DNA from: Vibrio sp. 14G-20 | Lineage (GTDB): Bacteria; Pseudomonadota; Gammaproteobacteria; Enterobacterales; Vibrionaceae | Direction of reading: 5' to 3' | Assembly (NCBI RefSeq): GCF_026241515.1 | Contig: NZ_JAPHPW010000006.1 | Location: forward strand, 62,001 to 126,000 | Length of the DNA stretch: 64,000 bases | Shown here: positions 18,735-29,878 of the stretch, piece by piece | How positions within the stretch are numbered: the stretch's first letter is position 1 | Layout: each line of letters begins with the position of its first letter | Program-made: the position numbers and the translations under genes | Notes under the pieces: generated by a model | What the model saw: the letters and a program-made list of their open reading frames with translations, nothing else | Told to the model about the DNA's origin: nothing | Databases searched by the model: none

Positions 18735-19670
18735 ATGTTTAAACTCATAACACCAACTACCGAAAATCAGTTAAATAAGTATTACCATTTTCGTTGGCAG
18801 ATGCTCCGTGAACCTTGGCGAATGCCGGTAGGTTCAGAGCGCGATGAATATGACCCAATGAGTCACCATCGCATGATTGTTGATGGTCGAGGTCGCCCGA
18901 TGGCTATTGGACGTCTTTATATCACCCCTGATCTAGAAGGTCAGATCCGCTACATGGCGGTTAAGAATTCTCGCCGTAGTAAAGGTATGGGTTCGTTGAT
19001 TCTAGTTGCGCTTGAGTCACTGGCTCGCCAAGAGGGCGCCAAGCGCTTGGTGTGTAATGCACGTGAAGATGCGATTTCATTCTACGAGAAGAATGAATTT
19101 GAACGTCGCGGTGAGATTAACGATCAACGTGGTCCTGTGCGTCACCAACAGATGGTTAAACACCTAGATCCAATGGCAGACGTTCTGCGTAAGCCTGAAT
19201 GGTGTAATGAGCTACAACAGCGCTGGGAAAATCAAATCCCGATCAGTGACAAGATGGGCATCAAGATTAACCAATACACGGGTTACCAATTTGAGTGTAG
19301 TGCTCAACTGAATCCTAATTTGAACCCTCATAACACCATGTTTGCAGGCTCCGCCTTTACCTTAGCGACCTTAACCGGTTGGGGCATGACTTGGCTGCTG
19401 ATGAAAGAGCGTGGGTTGACTGGTGACATCGTGCTGGCAGACAGTAATATTCGTTATCGTCACCCGGTTGAGCAAAACCCTGTTGCCTCTACTTCATTGG
19501 ATGGGATCAGTGGTGACTTGGACCGCCTCGCATCAGGCAGAAAGGCACGTATCATCATTCACGTGACCATTCATAGCGGTGATGTGGAAGCGGTAGAGTT
19601 TACGGGAACCTATATGCTGATCCCTGACTACAAAAAGATACTCTCGACAGATTCTAATGTGAGCGAATAG
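18735..19670 (+). CDS. yiiD: GNAT acetyltransferase/thioesterase fusion YiiD (FabY)
   Basis: The 311-residue protein joins an N-terminal GNAT domain (about 1-145; acetyl-CoA loop in NSRRSKGMGS) to a C-terminal hotdog-fold YiiD-type thioesterase domain (about 155-300; NPHNTMFAGSAF). E. coli YiiD has been renamed FabY for a role in initiating fatty acid synthesis; whether that holds here is inference. The gene order yihY-dtd-yiiD is the same as in E. coli, supporting orthology. AAGGAA precedes the start. Confidence 0.9.
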   Translation: MFKLITPTTENQLNKYYHFRWQMLREPWRMPVGSERDEYDPMSHHRMIVDGRGRPMAIGRLYITPDLEGQIRYMAVKNSRRSKGMGSLILVALESLARQEGAKRLVCNAREDAISFYEKNEFERRGEINDQRGPVRHQQMVKHLDPMADVLRKPEWCNELQQRWENQIPISDKMGIKINQYTGYQFECSAQLNPNLNPHNTMFAGSAFTLATLTGWGMTWLLMKERGLTGDIVLADSNIRYRHPVEQNPVASTSLDGISGDLDRLASGRKARIIIHVTIHSGDVEAVEFTGTYMLIPDYKKILSTDSNVSE

Positions 19671-19703
19671 CTATCACCAGTAATGCTGTCGATATTGAAT
19701 GAA

Positions 19704-19733
19704 AGCGCTACTCCTGAGGAGTGGCGCTTTTTT
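19704..19733 (+). terminator. Terminator after yiiD, overlapping the AsmA-like gene end
   Basis: AGCGCTACTCC and GGAGTGGCGCT pair around TGA and are followed by six T. The stem covers the last codons of the convergent gene that stops at 19708. Confidence 0.88.
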
Positions 19734-21678
19734 GTTGGCAGTCGTTAATCTCCGAATACTCTGCTTGAGTGAGCTTTCCTGAAATTTGGTTGCATTGGTC
19801 AGTTAAGGTGATAGAAAGTGTGTGCTTGGTCGTTTCTAGCAAATCGAGTTCTCCAGAAACCTCACCATCGAGCGTTTGAATCCTTTGTTCGCCTTGTTCT
19901 ACTGCTGATGCACCAATGATGTGCGTCGGTTCGAGAGTGAAGCGTCCACGGTCAAAATGCGCATTAAGATCTGGAATTTCAAACACGTTATCAGTCGATG
20001 TTTCAGAAAGCTTGTCATTAAAGGTCATCACACCTTGGCGAACGCTGCCTGTGAGTTGCCCTGTGGTTGAGTAACCGAGCATCAGTGAGTCGCCATATAA
20101 ACCTGCGGCTTGAAGTTCAAATTCACCATAACCGGTTGCATCGAGCGGTAATTCAAGTTGCTGTAACATGGGCGCAATGGGTAACCCATCGGCAGAAATA
20201 TCTAAACTCCATGGCTTACTGATTTGGTTAAAATCGAGTGTTGCATTGGCTTCAACATAACCATTCTTTAATGGCATAAACAGGCGTGTCAGCGTCCATT
20301 TCCCTTGTTCGCTATTCATTTCAACCACAGGTTGAGCGCTGAGAATATTTTGGTAGCTGGCATCGTTGGCGCTGGCCATCAATTTGCCTTGCCATAAACC
20401 TAGCTTTCTATCTTGCAGCAGTTGAACTTGATGCCCTTCGATATGTAGCCCTGATACTTGCCAGTAAGGTTTTTCTGCAAGTTGGATGAGTTGGCTGCGT
20501 TCTATATTAAGCTGGCTAATTTCGACGTTCTGGAGTTGTGTGAGCCAAGGTAATAGGCGAGCGGCGGGTAGAGGACTATCTTGGTTTTCGGTAATCCACT
20601 TGATGCCTTGCAAGTCAAACTGCACTAATTGAATGCTGCTAGGGGTGACTTCGCCATTGAGCTGAACAGTGCCTTGCAGGAATTGTGTATAGAAGTCTTC
20701 AACCAAAATTTGGTTGGGGTTTAGGTTCAGCTTGAGACTTGGGTCGATGAATTGATCATTATCTAAGGTGACGCCTTCAGCTTGCAGAGAGAAAATGGCT
20801 TTCTGTTGATTCCACAGTTCAAAGGGCAATTGGATATTTTCTAATGAGGCATCAAAGGCTGCAAAGTGACCATCTTTCCACTCTATGTCGCTACGCAGGA
20901 TATCTAAGCTGTTGATGTGGTTGATCTGAATACCTGCCGCATCCCATTCTTTGTTCAATAGATTTTGAGTTTGTTCTTGATTTAATCGCAAACCATCAAT
21001 CGTCACATTCACCAAAGACCAATCATGTTGATATTGTTCGGCTTGCCCAGAAATCTTGGCACCACGCCAATCAAATGAAGCGCCATAAAGGGTGCTGTCA
21101 GTCGGCTTTAGATCTAGGTCTATCAACAGGTTATCGAAGGCTTCGCCTTGCCAATACAGCTGCGAGGCTGACAATTGGATTTTGCCATAAGGCAGCAGTG
21201 AGTTTTGGTTATCCCACACGGGCTCGGCGATCTGAAGGTCGATGCCTCGCGCATTAAAGTCTGGAGTCGAGAAATCTAGGTTATTGATCGCTAGCTGACG
21301 GAGCTCGAGGTTTGGTTGGGTAAACACTGATGTGAGTGTGTCCAGATCGTCGGCTTCTAACTGCAGGCCGCTGACCAATACAGAGTCCAACACTAGCTTA
21401 GCTTCAAGAACAGAGTCTGGGCTGAACCAAATGTCGAGCTTGTCGATATACAGAGGTGGTTGCTTTTCAGATTGGCTTTGGGTGATGCCCATCAAGGTGA
21501 TGTGATAAGGCGCCTGATACTCAACATCTTCAATCAGCACCGGTTGTTCAATCGTATGTTTGATAAAAAAGTTAGCAACATCGGCGCGGTATTGGGTCTG
21601 TAGGCTTAATAGCAACGCTGCGATAACCGCAACGGCGATAGCCAACACAATGCCGAACACCATGAATACCTTTTTCAT
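19708..21678 (-). CDS. AsmA-like inner-membrane-anchored protein
   Basis: The 656-residue protein has one N-terminal membrane anchor (about residues 5-27) and a long periplasmic region of repeated beta-strands. Motifs include YHITLMGI near residue 60 and a C-terminal domain with LDATGYGEFELQAAGLYG, as in the AsmA/TamB/YhdP group that builds lipid-transfer bridges across the envelope. It is close in size to E. coli AsmA (617) but the sequence is divergent, so orthology is unsure. It appears to be a single-gene unit; its 3' end overlaps the yiiD terminator. Confidence 0.75.
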   Translation of the reverse strand: MKKVFMVFGIVLAIAVAVIAALLLSLQTQYRADVANFFIKHTIEQPVLIEDVEYQAPYHITLMGITQSQSEKQPPLYIDKLDIWFSPDSVLEAKLVLDSVLVSGLQLEADDLDTLTSVFTQPNLELRQLAINNLDFSTPDFNARGIDLQIAEPVWDNQNSLLPYGKIQLSASQLYWQGEAFDNLLIDLDLKPTDSTLYGASFDWRGAKISGQAEQYQHDWSLVNVTIDGLRLNQEQTQNLLNKEWDAAGIQINHINSLDILRSDIEWKDGHFAAFDASLENIQLPFELWNQQKAIFSLQAEGVTLDNDQFIDPSLKLNLNPNQILVEDFYTQFLQGTVQLNGEVTPSSIQLVQFDLQGIKWITENQDSPLPAARLLPWLTQLQNVEISQLNIERSQLIQLAEKPYWQVSGLHIEGHQVQLLQDRKLGLWQGKLMASANDASYQNILSAQPVVEMNSEQGKWTLTRLFMPLKNGYVEANATLDFNQISKPWSLDISADGLPIAPMLQQLELPLDATGYGEFELQAAGLYGDSLMLGYSTTGQLTGSVRQGVMTFNDKLSETSTDNVFEIPDLNAHFDRGRFTLEPTHIIGASAVEQGEQRIQTLDGEVSGELDLLETTKHTLSITLTDQCNQISGKLTQAEYSEINDCQQKSATPQE

Positions 21679-21743
21679 TCCTTGAAAGCCTTAAATTTCA
21701 ATCGTCTCAAAACAGAGTGGAACAAAAAGGGGCAAGCAGCAAC

Positions 21744-21769
21744 AAAAAAGCCCCTCAAAAGAGGGGCTT
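21744..21769 (-). terminator. pckA terminator
   Basis: On the minus strand AAGCCCCTC and GAGGGGCTT form a 9-bp stem around TTTT, followed by six T. Confidence 0.93.
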
Positions 21770-21832
21770 GCTACAAAAATATCATTTTAAATTGGGCGTT
21801 CGCTTTTGGCTAAGCCCGAGCAGATGGTTGGC

Positions 21833-23458
21833 TTAGTCCAGTTGAGGACCAGCCGCAACCAGTGATTTACCTTCAGCGTTGTCAGTGTACTTATCAAAGT
21901 TGTTGATGAAGCGCTCTGCTAGATCTTTCGCTTTGCTTTCCCATTGTAGAGGGTCGGTGTACGTATCTCGTGGGTCAAGGATCGCTGGGTCAACATCGTG
22001 CAGCGCTAGCGGTACTTCTAGGTTAAACATAGGGATAACCTTAGTTTCAGCGTTGTCGATTGAGCCATCTAGGATAGCGTCGATGATGCCGCGAGTGTCT
22101 TGGATAGAGATACGTTTACCAGTACCGTTCCAACCTGTGTTTACTAGGTAAGCTTCAGCACCTGCCGCTTCCATACGCTTCACAAGCACTTCAGCGTACT
22201 GAGTTGGGTGAAGAGTTAGGAATGCCGCACCAAATGCCGCAGAGAACGTTGGTGTTGGCTCAGTAATACCGCGCTCTGTACCCGCTAGCTTTGCAGTGAA
22301 GCCAGATAGGAAGTGGTACTTCGTTTGCTCTGGAGTCAGTTTAGAAACTGGCGGTAGCACACCGAATGCATCCGCAGTTAGGAAGATAACCTTTTGAGCG
22401 TGACCTGCTTTTGATACTGGTTTAACGATGTTGTCGATGTGGTGAATCGGGTAAGAAACACGAGTGTTCTCAGTTTTTGAACCGTCATCAAAATCGATAG
22501 AGCCATCACCACGAACCGTGACGTTTTCTAGCAGTGCATCACGGCGGATAGCATTGTAGATTTCTGGTTCTGCTTCTTTAGATAGACGGATAGTCTTCGC
22601 GTAACAGCCACCTTCAAAGTTGAAGATACCATCGTTATCCCAACCGTGTTCATCATCACCGATCAGCTCACGCTTAGGATCGGTTGATAGGGTTGTTTTA
22701 CCTGTGCCTGATAGACCGAAGAAGATGGCTACATCGCCTTTTTCGCCAACGTTTGCACTACAGTGCATTGAAGCAATGCCTTGCAGAGGAAGTAGGTAGT
22801 TCATCATTGCGAACATGCCTTTCTTCATCTCACCACCGTACCAAGTACCACCGATGATTTGAACGCGTTCTGTTAGGTTGAAAGCAACGAAGTTTTCAGA
22901 GTTTAGGCCCTGTTTTTCCCAGTTAGGGTTGGTTGTTTTAGCACCGTTCATTACCACGAAATCAGGTTCGAACGTTGCTAGTTCTTCGTCAGTTGGACGA
23001 ATGAACATGTTCTTAACGAAGTGCGCCTGCCAAGCTACTTCAGTGATAATACGTACACTTAAGCGCGTATCAGGGTTAGCACCACAGTAACCGTCAATGA
23101 CAAACAGGCGCTTGCCAGATAGCTGAGTTGTCACAAGCTCTTTCAGCTCACTCCATACTTCAGTTGTAATCGGTTTGTTGTCATTTTTGCCTTGATCTGA
23201 CCACCACATGGTATCGCGGGTCGTGTCATCTTTAACAATGTACTTATCTTTTGGTGAGCGGCCAGTAAAGATACCAGTGTCTACCGCAACAGAGCCTAGT
23301 TCTGTTACTACGCCTTTTTCGTAGCCTTCTAAACCTGGCAGTGTTTCTTCAACGAATAACTGCTCGTAGCTAGGATTACGAAGAACTTCAGTAACGCCAG
23401 TCAGTCCGTGCTTAGTTAGATCAATTTGTGCAGCCTTAGTATGTTCCATAACGGTCAT
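21833..23458 (-). CDS. pckA: Phosphoenolpyruvate carboxykinase (ATP)
   Basis: PckA converts oxaloacetate and ATP to phosphoenolpyruvate and CO2, the first step of gluconeogenesis. The kinase P-loop [11 protein letters not shown] near residue 249, the metal/oxaloacetate motif region ([19 protein letters not shown]) and the TGRSPKDKY motif near residue 65 are all present. Length is 541 (540 in E. coli). A good ribosome site (AAGGAG) lies upstream. The gap upstream (23459-23731, about 270 bases) holds its promoter region, but I find no full CRP palindrome there. Confidence 0.98.
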   Translation of the reverse strand: MTVMEHTKAAQIDLTKHGLTGVTEVLRNPSYEQLFVEETLPGLEGYEKGVVTELGSVAVDTGIFTGRSPKDKYIVKDDTTRDTMWWSDQGKNDNKPITTEVWSELKELVTTQLSGKRLFVIDGYCGANPDTRLSVRIITEVAWQAHFVKNMFIRPTDEELATFEPDFVVMNGAKTTNPNWEKQGLNSENFVAFNLTERVQIIGGTWYGGEMKKGMFAMMNYLLPLQGIASMHCSANVGEKGDVAIFFGLSGTGKTTLSTDPKRELIGDDEHGWDNDGIFNFEGGCYAKTIRLSKEAEPEIYNAIRRDALLENVTVRGDGSIDFDDGSKTENTRVSYPIHHIDNIVKPVSKAGHAQKVIFLTADAFGVLPPVSKLTPEQTKYHFLSGFTAKLAGTERGITEPTPTFSAAFGAAFLTLHPTQYAEVLVKRMEAAGAEAYLVNTGWNGTGKRISIQDTRGIIDAILDGSIDNAETKVIPMFNLEVPLALHDVDPAILDPRDTYTDPLQWESKAKDLAERFINNFDKYTDNAEGKSLVAAGPQLD

Positions 23459-23732
23459 AGGTGCTCCTTGTAGGATATTTTGTAGGGATTTTGTAATAAT
23501 TTTTTATTGTTATCTGCTCACCATGCTAGCAACGAGGCTCGGGGGAAACAGGGATACAGCTCAAAAAATATCCATATTAACCTTAGGGTTTTAAGCGCCT
23601 CGTCACATATTGGCCCAACTAGTCTATCCTGTACGCAAACCTTTGCGCTAGGGGCGAGAACATTATTAATTGATTAAAATTAAGCGGTGATTTTATTACG
23701 AGATGTTACGGAGTTTGCGCTATTTTGATCAC

Positions 23733-23760
23733 AAAAAAGGCCAGCTGAGTGCTGACCTTT
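23733..23760 (-). terminator. Terminator of the hslR-hslO unit
   Basis: On the minus strand AAGGTCAGC and GCTGGCCTT pair around ACTCA with one G-T pair, followed by TTTTTT. Confidence 0.9.
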
Positions 23761-23795
23761 TTGGGGTAAATTACGTGTTTTTGGTACGCCGTAAA

Positions 23796-24689
23796 TTAAT
23801 GAACCGTATTGCTGCCTTTATCTGCCGCTTCTGCGTACAGAGCATCCACATCATTCTTGTCGAACGAGTAATTTGTGCCACAGTAATCACAGTGTAGGCC
23901 CACGCTACCTTCCGTACTTAGAATGTCGTAGATCTCTTCTTGAGCAACGGTAATGATAGCCGCAGCGCTTCGATCACGCGAACAGCCACAGAAGAACTCA
24001 ACAGGCTGTGGTGTGAACAGCTGTACTTTTTCTTGGTTGTACAAACGGTAAAGCAGTTCGTTAGCTTCTAAAGAGAACAACTCTTCGTTTTTAACGGTGT
24101 CGGTTAGTTGCTCTAGATGTTCGAAATCATCTGGCGTACCTGTGCCGTCAGGCATAACTTGTAAAAGCATACCTGCAGCGTGAGCTTTACCTTCATGTTC
24201 GCCAGTGCGTAGCCATAGACGAGTCTTAAGCTGTTCTGAGTTAGCGAAGTAACCTTCAAGTACTTCCGCTAACGTGTCACCTTCAAGACCAACGATGCCT
24301 TGGTAACGCTCACCTTTTTTAGGATCGATTGTGATCACTAGGTGGCCTTTACCTATTAGGTCGTGAAGGCCAGCGTCGTCAGCAATATCACCGTCAAAGC
24401 GAGCAACACCACGGATCTTCTGATCGTTATCGCCATTAATAACAGCGAGAGATACTGGACCATCACCTTGCAGTTGCATCGTGATAGAGCCTTCAAACTT
24501 TAGGGTTGCTGTTAATAACGTCGTTGAAACCAATAGCTCACCCAGTAGCTTTTGAACTGGTGCTGGGTATTCCTTGCTAGAAATAATTTGTTGGTACGCT
24601 TCATCGATTTGTACCAATTCACCACGTACTGATAGATCTTCAAATAGGTAGCGATTTAAAACATTACTTGTAGACATTGGGTCTGCCAT
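23796..24689 (-). CDS. hslO: Hsp33 redox-regulated chaperone
   Basis: Hsp33 is a holdase chaperone switched on by oxidative unfolding. The C-terminal zinc switch is intact: CGC near residue 234 and CDYC near residue 267, giving the C-x-C and C-x2-C pairs. The 297-residue length is normal. The AAGGA upstream supports the ATG at 24689, although an in-frame ATG four codons later is also possible. It follows hslR by 18 bases, as in E. coli. Confidence 0.97.
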   Translation of the reverse strand: MADPMSTSNVLNRYLFEDLSVRGELVQIDEAYQQIISSKEYPAPVQKLLGELLVSTTLLTATLKFEGSITMQLQGDGPVSLAVINGDNDQKIRGVARFDGDIADDAGLHDLIGKGHLVITIDPKKGERYQGIVGLEGDTLAEVLEGYFANSEQLKTRLWLRTGEHEGKAHAAGMLLQVMPDGTGTPDDFEHLEQLTDTVKNEELFSLEANELLYRLYNQEKVQLFTPQPVEFFCGCSRDRSAAAIITVAQEEIYDILSTEGSVGLHCDYCGTNYSFDKNDVDALYAEAADKGSNTVH

Positions 24690-24707
24690 TTGGCTATTCC
24701 TTCTAGC

Positions 24708-25094
24708 TTATTGAGTCTTGAACTTGATGATGTCACGACGTTGCTTTTTATCTGGACGACGTTCTGGTGCTGGGCTATGAGCATTTAGCTTACGTTGTGT
24801 GGCAAACTCTTCTCTTTTTGCCAAGCTTTCGGTGGTTTCTTCATAGAGGGTTTGAGCGACTGGCGCTCCGCCGCGGTGTGCGGATATTTTCTCTATGGTG
24901 ACCGTCTTTTCTTCATTCCCTTGGCGCAGGGTAATCACTGCCCCAAGTTCTACGATTTTGCTGGGTTTGCTGCGCTGACCATTATAGTGGACTTTACCAC
25001 CATCGACCATGTTGCGAGCAATTGAACGAGTTTTATAAAAGCGTGCTGCCCACAACCATTTATCGAGTCTGACAGCTTCATTAGCAGTTTTCAT
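24708..25094 (-). CDS. hslR: Ribosome-associated heat shock protein Hsp15
   Basis: Hsp15 is an S4-domain RNA-binding protein that rescues stalled 50S subunits carrying nascent chains. The S4 domain occupies residues 8-70 (RLDKWLWAARFYKTRSIA), followed by a basic C-terminal tail ending in KQRRDIIKFKTQ. At 128 residues it is close to E. coli HslR (133). It is the first gene of the hslR-hslO heat-shock operon. The upstream gap of about 290 bases separates it from the divergent gspC. Confidence 0.95.
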   Translation of the reverse strand: MKTANEAVRLDKWLWAARFYKTRSIARNMVDGGKVHYNGQRSKPSKIVELGAVITLRQGNEEKTVTIEKISAHRGGAPVAQTLYEETTESLAKREEFATQRKLNAHSPAPERRPDKKQRRDIIKFKTQ

Positions 25095-25385
25095 ATAGGG
25101 CTGCGCCTTATTAAGTAAGAAATGAATGCGGTTTAACTGTAATGAACAGTGCGCAACATGTTTTTTTGATGATGCTTATCACATTAAGTAGAAGCTTAAA
25201 GTGGAGGCGGTTGGCATTTTTTTCAAGTCATAATACAAAATAGCCATGTTATACCGATTTACCGATTTGCTATGGTATAGTTCAGGATCTTATTGCTTAG
25301 ATAAGCTTGGTATTGAACGAATGAATAAAAAAGCTGAAAGTTTAATGATTTGCAGCGTTTGTCGTCATGAAAAGGGACAAGGAAA

Positions 25386-26309
25386 GTGAACTTTTTGGAG
25401 CTCAAAAATCGCATAGGGAATTCTCCTATGTTGAGCCGCTTATTAGAGAATGGATTTGTACTTCAGCAGAAACTAAGCTTAGCGACCTGTTGTGTATTGA
25501 TTGCAGCTTCCGCATGGATTTTAGGACAGCTTGCATGGTTTATCGAACCTGCTGAGCAAACTGTTGTGCCTTGGGTAGCAACGGCTTCATCGTCTTCAGC
25601 ACCTCAATCGACCCTTGATATTTCTTCTTTGCAGCAGAGCAATATGTTTGGTGCTTATAACCCAAGCACGCCCGCTGTGGTTGAACAGCAAGTTATCCAA
25701 GATGCGCCTAAGACAAGATTAAACCTCGTTTTGGTGGGTGCAGTCTCCAGCTCGAATCCAAAATTGAGCTTAGCGGTGATCGCGAATCGCGGTACGCAAG
25801 CGACCTACGGGATTAATGAAGAGATTGAAGGCACCCGAGCCAAGCTAAAAGCCGTATTAATCGACCGCGTGATCATTGATAATTCAGGAAGAGACGAAAC
25901 CCTGATGCTTGAAGGTATTGAGTACAAGCGTTTAGCGGTATCAGCGCCTGCGTCACCTCGTAGCTCTTCTTCGGTTCGTGGTAATAACCCGGCTTCTGCA
26001 GAAGAGAAGCTTGATGAAATTAAAGCGAAGATAATGCAAGACCCGCAACAAATCTTCCAATATGTTCGCCTGTCTCAGGTGAAGCGAGACGATAGCGTTA
26101 TTGGTTATCGTGTGAGCCCTGGCAAAGATTCAGAACTTTTTAACTCAGTAGGGCTCCAAAGCGGAGATATTGCTACTCAGTTAAATGGTCAAGACCTGAC
26201 AGACCCCGCCGCTATGGGCAACATATTCCGTTCTATCTCAGAGCTGACAGAGCTAAACCTCGTTGTCGAGAGAGATGGTCAACAACATGAAGTGTTTATT
26301 GAATTTTAA
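25386..26309 (+). CDS. gspC: Type II secretion protein GspC (EpsC)
   Basis: GspC is an inner-membrane protein that links the secretion platform to the secretin GspD. The protein starts at a GTG with AAAGGGA eight bases upstream. It has one membrane segment (about residues 34-55), a periplasmic HR domain (about 95-180, KTRLNLVLVGAVSSS) and a C-terminal PDZ domain (about 215-305, ending in ERDGQQHEVFIEF). It closely resembles V. cholerae EpsC. It is the first gene of the operon gspC to gspN. Confidence 0.96.
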   Translation: MNFLELKNRIGNSPMLSRLLENGFVLQQKLSLATCCVLIAASAWILGQLAWFIEPAEQTVVPWVATASSSSAPQSTLDISSLQQSNMFGAYNPSTPAVVEQQVIQDAPKTRLNLVLVGAVSSSNPKLSLAVIANRGTQATYGINEEIEGTRAKLKAVLIDRVIIDNSGRDETLMLEGIEYKRLAVSAPASPRSSSSVRGNNPASAEEKLDEIKAKIMQDPQQIFQYVRLSQVKRDDSVIGYRVSPGKDSELFNSVGLQSGDIATQLNGQDLTDPAAMGNIFRSISELTELNLVVERDGQQHEVFIEF

Positions 26310-26350
26310 AACTTTGCGTCTAACGAAGGACGAAAGTGTAGGAGAAGTAC

Positions 26351-28375
26351 GTGAAGCATTGGTTTAAGAAAAGTGCATGGTTACTGGCAGGAAGCTTAAT
26401 CTGCACACCCGCAGCCATCGCGAGTGATTTTAGTGCCAGCTTTAAGGGCACTGATATTCAAGAGTTTATTAATATTGTGGGTCGTAACCTAGAGAAGACC
26501 ATCATCGTTGACCCTTCGGTACGCGGAAAAATTGATGTACGCAGTTACGATGTACTCAATGAAGAGCAATATTACAGCTTCTTTTTAAACGTATTAGAGG
26601 TATATGGTTACGCGGTCGTTGAAATGGACTCGGGTGTTCTTAAGATCATCAAGGCTAAAGACTCTAAAACCTCGGCAATTCCAGTCGTTGGAGACAGTGA
26701 CACGATCAATGGCGATAGCGTAGTGACACGTGTTGTGACGGTTCGTAACGTATCGGTTCGTGAACTTTCTCCTCTGCTTCGTCAACTGAACGATAATGCA
26801 GGCGCGGGTAACGTTGTGCACTACGACCCAGCTAACATCATCCTTATTACAGGCCGAGCGGCGGTAGTAAACCGTTTAGCTGAAATCATCAAGCGTGTCG
26901 ACCAAGCGGGTGATAAAGAGATTGAAGTCGTTGAGCTAAAGAATGCATCAGCGGCAGAGATGGTGCGCATTGTTGATGCTCTAAGCAAAACCACAGATGC
27001 GAAGAATACGCCTGCATTCCTACAGCCTAAATTGGTTGCCGATGAGCGTACCAATGCGATTCTTATTTCTGGTGATCCCAAGGTTCGTAGTCGTTTAAGA
27101 AAGCTTATCGAACAGCTTGATGTCGAAATGGCGACCAAGGGTAACAACCAAGTTATCTATCTTAAATATGCAAAAGCCGAAGATCTGGTTGATGTGCTGA
27201 AAGGCGTGTCGGACAACCTGCAATCTGAGAAGCAATCATCAACCAAAGGCAGTTCATCGCAACGCAACCAAGTCATGATCTCAGCTCACAGTGACACCAA
27301 CTCTTTAGTGATCACTGCCCAGCCAGACATCATGAATGCCCTGCAAGATGTGATCGCTCAACTCGATATCCGTCGTGCTCAAGTGTTGATCGAAGCGCTG
27401 ATTGTTGAAATGGCAGAAGGCGATGGCGTAAACCTTGGTGTGCAGTGGGGTAACCTGGAAACGGGTGCCATGATTCAGTACAGCAATACTGGTGCATCGA
27501 TTGGTGGTGTAATGGTTGGTTTGGAAGAAGCGAAAGACACGGAAACGACCACTGCAGTCTATGACGACAATGGCGACTTTGTGCGTAATGAGACAACTAC
27601 AGAGGCAGGCGACTACTCAACCTTGGCTTCCGCTCTTTCTGGCGTTAATGGCGCAGCAATGAGTGTGGTGATGGGCGACTGGACTGCATTGATCAGTGCG
27701 GTAGCGACCGACTCAAACTCAAACATCCTATCTTCTCCAAGCATTACCGTGATGGACAACGGCGAAGCATCGTTCATTGTGGGTGAAGAGGTTCCGGTTC
27801 TAACGGGATCAACAGCGGGCTCAAGTAACGATAACCCATTCCAAACGGTCGATCGTAAAGAAGTGGGTATCAAGTTAAAGGTTGTTCCACAAATCAATGA
27901 AGGGGATTCGGTTCAGCTGCAAATAGAACAAGAAGTCTCTAACGTATTAGGAGCGAACGGCGCGGTTGATGTGCGTTTTGCTAAGCGTCAATTGAATACA
28001 TCAGTGATTGTTCAAGATGGTCAAATGTTGGTGCTCGGTGGTCTAATTGATGAGCGCGCGCTTGAAAGTGAATCTAAGGTACCATTCTTGGGCGATATTC
28101 CAGTAATTGGACATCTGTTTAAATCAACCAGTACTCAGGTTGAGAAAAAGAACCTAATGGTCTTCATTAAGCCAACCATTATCCGCGATGGCATGACCGC
28201 TGATGGTATCACTCAGCGTAAATATAATTTCATTCGTGCTGAACAGTTGTACAAGGCTGAGCGAGGGTTGAAATTATTGGCAGACGATAACATCCCGGTA
28301 TTGCCTAAATTTGGTGCCGATATGAATCACCCGGCTGAAATCCAAGCCTTCATCGATCAAATGGAAACAGAATAA
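26351..28375 (+). CDS. gspD: Type II secretion secretin GspD (EpsD)
   Basis: GspD forms the outer-membrane channel of the type II system. The 674-residue protein begins at a GTG preceded by GGAGAA. It has a signal peptide (residues 1-24), N0 to N3 domains (about 27-345) and the secretin C domain (about 350-610), with the conserved VPVLTGS gate region and [14 protein letters not shown] near the end of the barrel, then a C-terminal S domain. The stop codon overlaps the start of gspE (TAATG). Confidence 0.97.
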   Translation: MKHWFKKSAWLLAGSLICTPAAIASDFSASFKGTDIQEFINIVGRNLEKTIIVDPSVRGKIDVRSYDVLNEEQYYSFFLNVLEVYGYAVVEMDSGVLKIIKAKDSKTSAIPVVGDSDTINGDSVVTRVVTVRNVSVRELSPLLRQLNDNAGAGNVVHYDPANIILITGRAAVVNRLAEIIKRVDQAGDKEIEVVELKNASAAEMVRIVDALSKTTDAKNTPAFLQPKLVADERTNAILISGDPKVRSRLRKLIEQLDVEMATKGNNQVIYLKYAKAEDLVDVLKGVSDNLQSEKQSSTKGSSSQRNQVMISAHSDTNSLVITAQPDIMNALQDVIAQLDIRRAQVLIEALIVEMAEGDGVNLGVQWGNLETGAMIQYSNTGASIGGVMVGLEEAKDTETTTAVYDDNGDFVRNETTTEAGDYSTLASALSGVNGAAMSVVMGDWTALISAVATDSNSNILSSPSITVMDNGEASFIVGEEVPVLTGSTAGSSNDNPFQTVDRKEVGIKLKVVPQINEGDSVQLQIEQEVSNVLGANGAVDVRFAKRQLNTSVIVQDGQMLVLGGLIDERALESESKVPFLGDIPVIGHLFKSTSTQVEKKNLMVFIKPTIIRDGMTADGITQRKYNFIRAEQLYKAERGLKLLADDNIPVLPKFGADMNHPAEIQAFIDQMETE

Positions 28376-29877
28376 TGGCTGAATTGGTAGGGGCGGCACG
28401 TACATATCAGCGCTTGCCGTTTAGCTTTGCGAATCGCTACAAGATGGTGTTGGAGTATCAGCACCCAGAGCGCGCACCGATACTTTATTATGTTGAGCCA
28501 TTGAAATCAGCAGCGATCATTGAAGTAAGCCGTGTCGTCAAAAATGGCTTTACTCCTGAAGCTATTACTGCAGAAGAGTTTGATAAAAAACTGACCGATG
28601 CTTATCAACGTGATTCGTCAGAAGCGCGGCAGTTAATGGAAGACATCGGTGCTGACAGTGATGATTTCTTCTCATTGGCAGAAGAGTTACCCCAAGATGA
28701 AGATCTACTCGAATCAGAAGACGATGCACCGATCATCAAATTAATCAATGCGATGCTGGGTGAGGCGATCAAAGAAGGCGCTTCTGATATACACATCGAA
28801 ACCTTTGAAAAGTCACTCTGTATCCGTTTCCGAGTTGATGGTGTACTGCGTGATGTTCTAGCGCCAAGCCGTAAATTGGCCCCGTTGTTAGTTTCACGTG
28901 TCAAGGTTATGGCTAAGTTGGATATTGCGGAAAAACGCGTGCCACAAGATGGCCGTATCTCTTTGCGCATCGGTGGTCGAGCGGTGGATGTTCGTGTTTC
29001 AACCATGCCTTCTTCGCATGGTGAGCGTGTGGTAATGCGTCTGTTGGACAAAAACGCGACTCGTTTAGACTTGCATAGTTTAGGCATGACGGCAGAAAAC
29101 CACGAAAACTTCCGTAAGCTTATTCAGCGCCCACACGGCATTATCTTGGTTACTGGTCCTACGGGCTCTGGTAAATCAACGACCTTGTACGCTGGTCTGC
29201 AAGAGCTCAATAGCAACGAGCGTAATATCTTAACCGTTGAAGACCCAATCGAATTCGATATCGATGGTATTGGCCAAACGCAGGTGAACCCTAAGGTGGA
29301 TATGACCTTTGCGCGTGGTTTACGTGCCATTCTTCGTCAAGATCCCGATGTGGTCATGATTGGTGAGATACGTGATTTGGAAACCGCTGAGATTGCGGTA
29401 CAAGCCTCTTTGACGGGTCACTTAGTAATGTCGACTCTTCACACCAATACGGCAATCGGTGCGATTACGCGTCTACGTGATATGGGCATCGAACCCTTCT
29501 TGATCTCTTCTTCGCTGTTGGGGGTTCTGGCTCAACGCTTGGTTCGCACTCTGTGTAACGACTGTAAAGAACCGTACGAAGCGGATAAAGAACAGAAGAA
29601 ACTGTTTGGATTGAAGAAAAAAGAGAGCCTGACGCTTTACCATGCGAAAGGTTGTGAAGCGTGTGGCCATAAAGGTTATCGAGGCCGTACCGGTATTCAT
29701 GAACTGTTGATGATTGATGATTCAGTTCAAGAGCTGATTCATAGCGAAGCGGGTGAACAGGCGATTGAAAAAGCCATTCGTAGCACGACACCAAGCATTA
29801 GAGATGATGGCTTAAGCAAGGTTCTGAAAGGGATAACGTCCCTAGAAGAAGTGATGCGCGTGACCAAGGAAGTCTAG
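28375..29877 (+). CDS. gspE: Type II secretion ATPase GspE (EpsE)
   Basis: GspE is the cytoplasmic hexameric ATPase that powers pseudopilus assembly. Visible are Walker [11 protein letters not shown] near residue 260, the Asp box and His box region ([11 protein letters not shown]), Walker B (VVMIGEIRD) and a tetracysteine zinc site (CNDC and CEAC, about residues 398-426). The N-terminal domain that binds GspL is present. Length 500 matches EpsE of V. cholerae (503). Confidence 0.98.
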   Translation: MAELVGAARTYQRLPFSFANRYKMVLEYQHPERAPILYYVEPLKSAAIIEVSRVVKNGFTPEAITAEEFDKKLTDAYQRDSSEARQLMEDIGADSDDFFSLAEELPQDEDLLESEDDAPIIKLINAMLGEAIKEGASDIHIETFEKSLCIRFRVDGVLRDVLAPSRKLAPLLVSRVKVMAKLDIAEKRVPQDGRISLRIGGRAVDVRVSTMPSSHGERVVMRLLDKNATRLDLHSLGMTAENHENFRKLIQRPHGIILVTGPTGSGKSTTLYAGLQELNSNERNILTVEDPIEFDIDGIGQTQVNPKVDMTFARGLRAILRQDPDVVMIGEIRDLETAEIAVQASLTGHLVMSTLHTNTAIGAITRLRDMGIEPFLISSSLLGVLAQRLVRTLCNDCKEPYEADKEQKKLFGLKKKESLTLYHAKGCEACGHKGYRGRTGIHELLMIDDSVQELIHSEAGEQAIEKAIRSTTPSIRDDGLSKVLKGITSLEEVMRVTKEV

Positions 29878-29878
29878 T

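Noticed and set aside
23459..23731. CRP site upstream of pckA.
   Set aside because: No TGTGA-N6-TCACA palindrome was found by eye.
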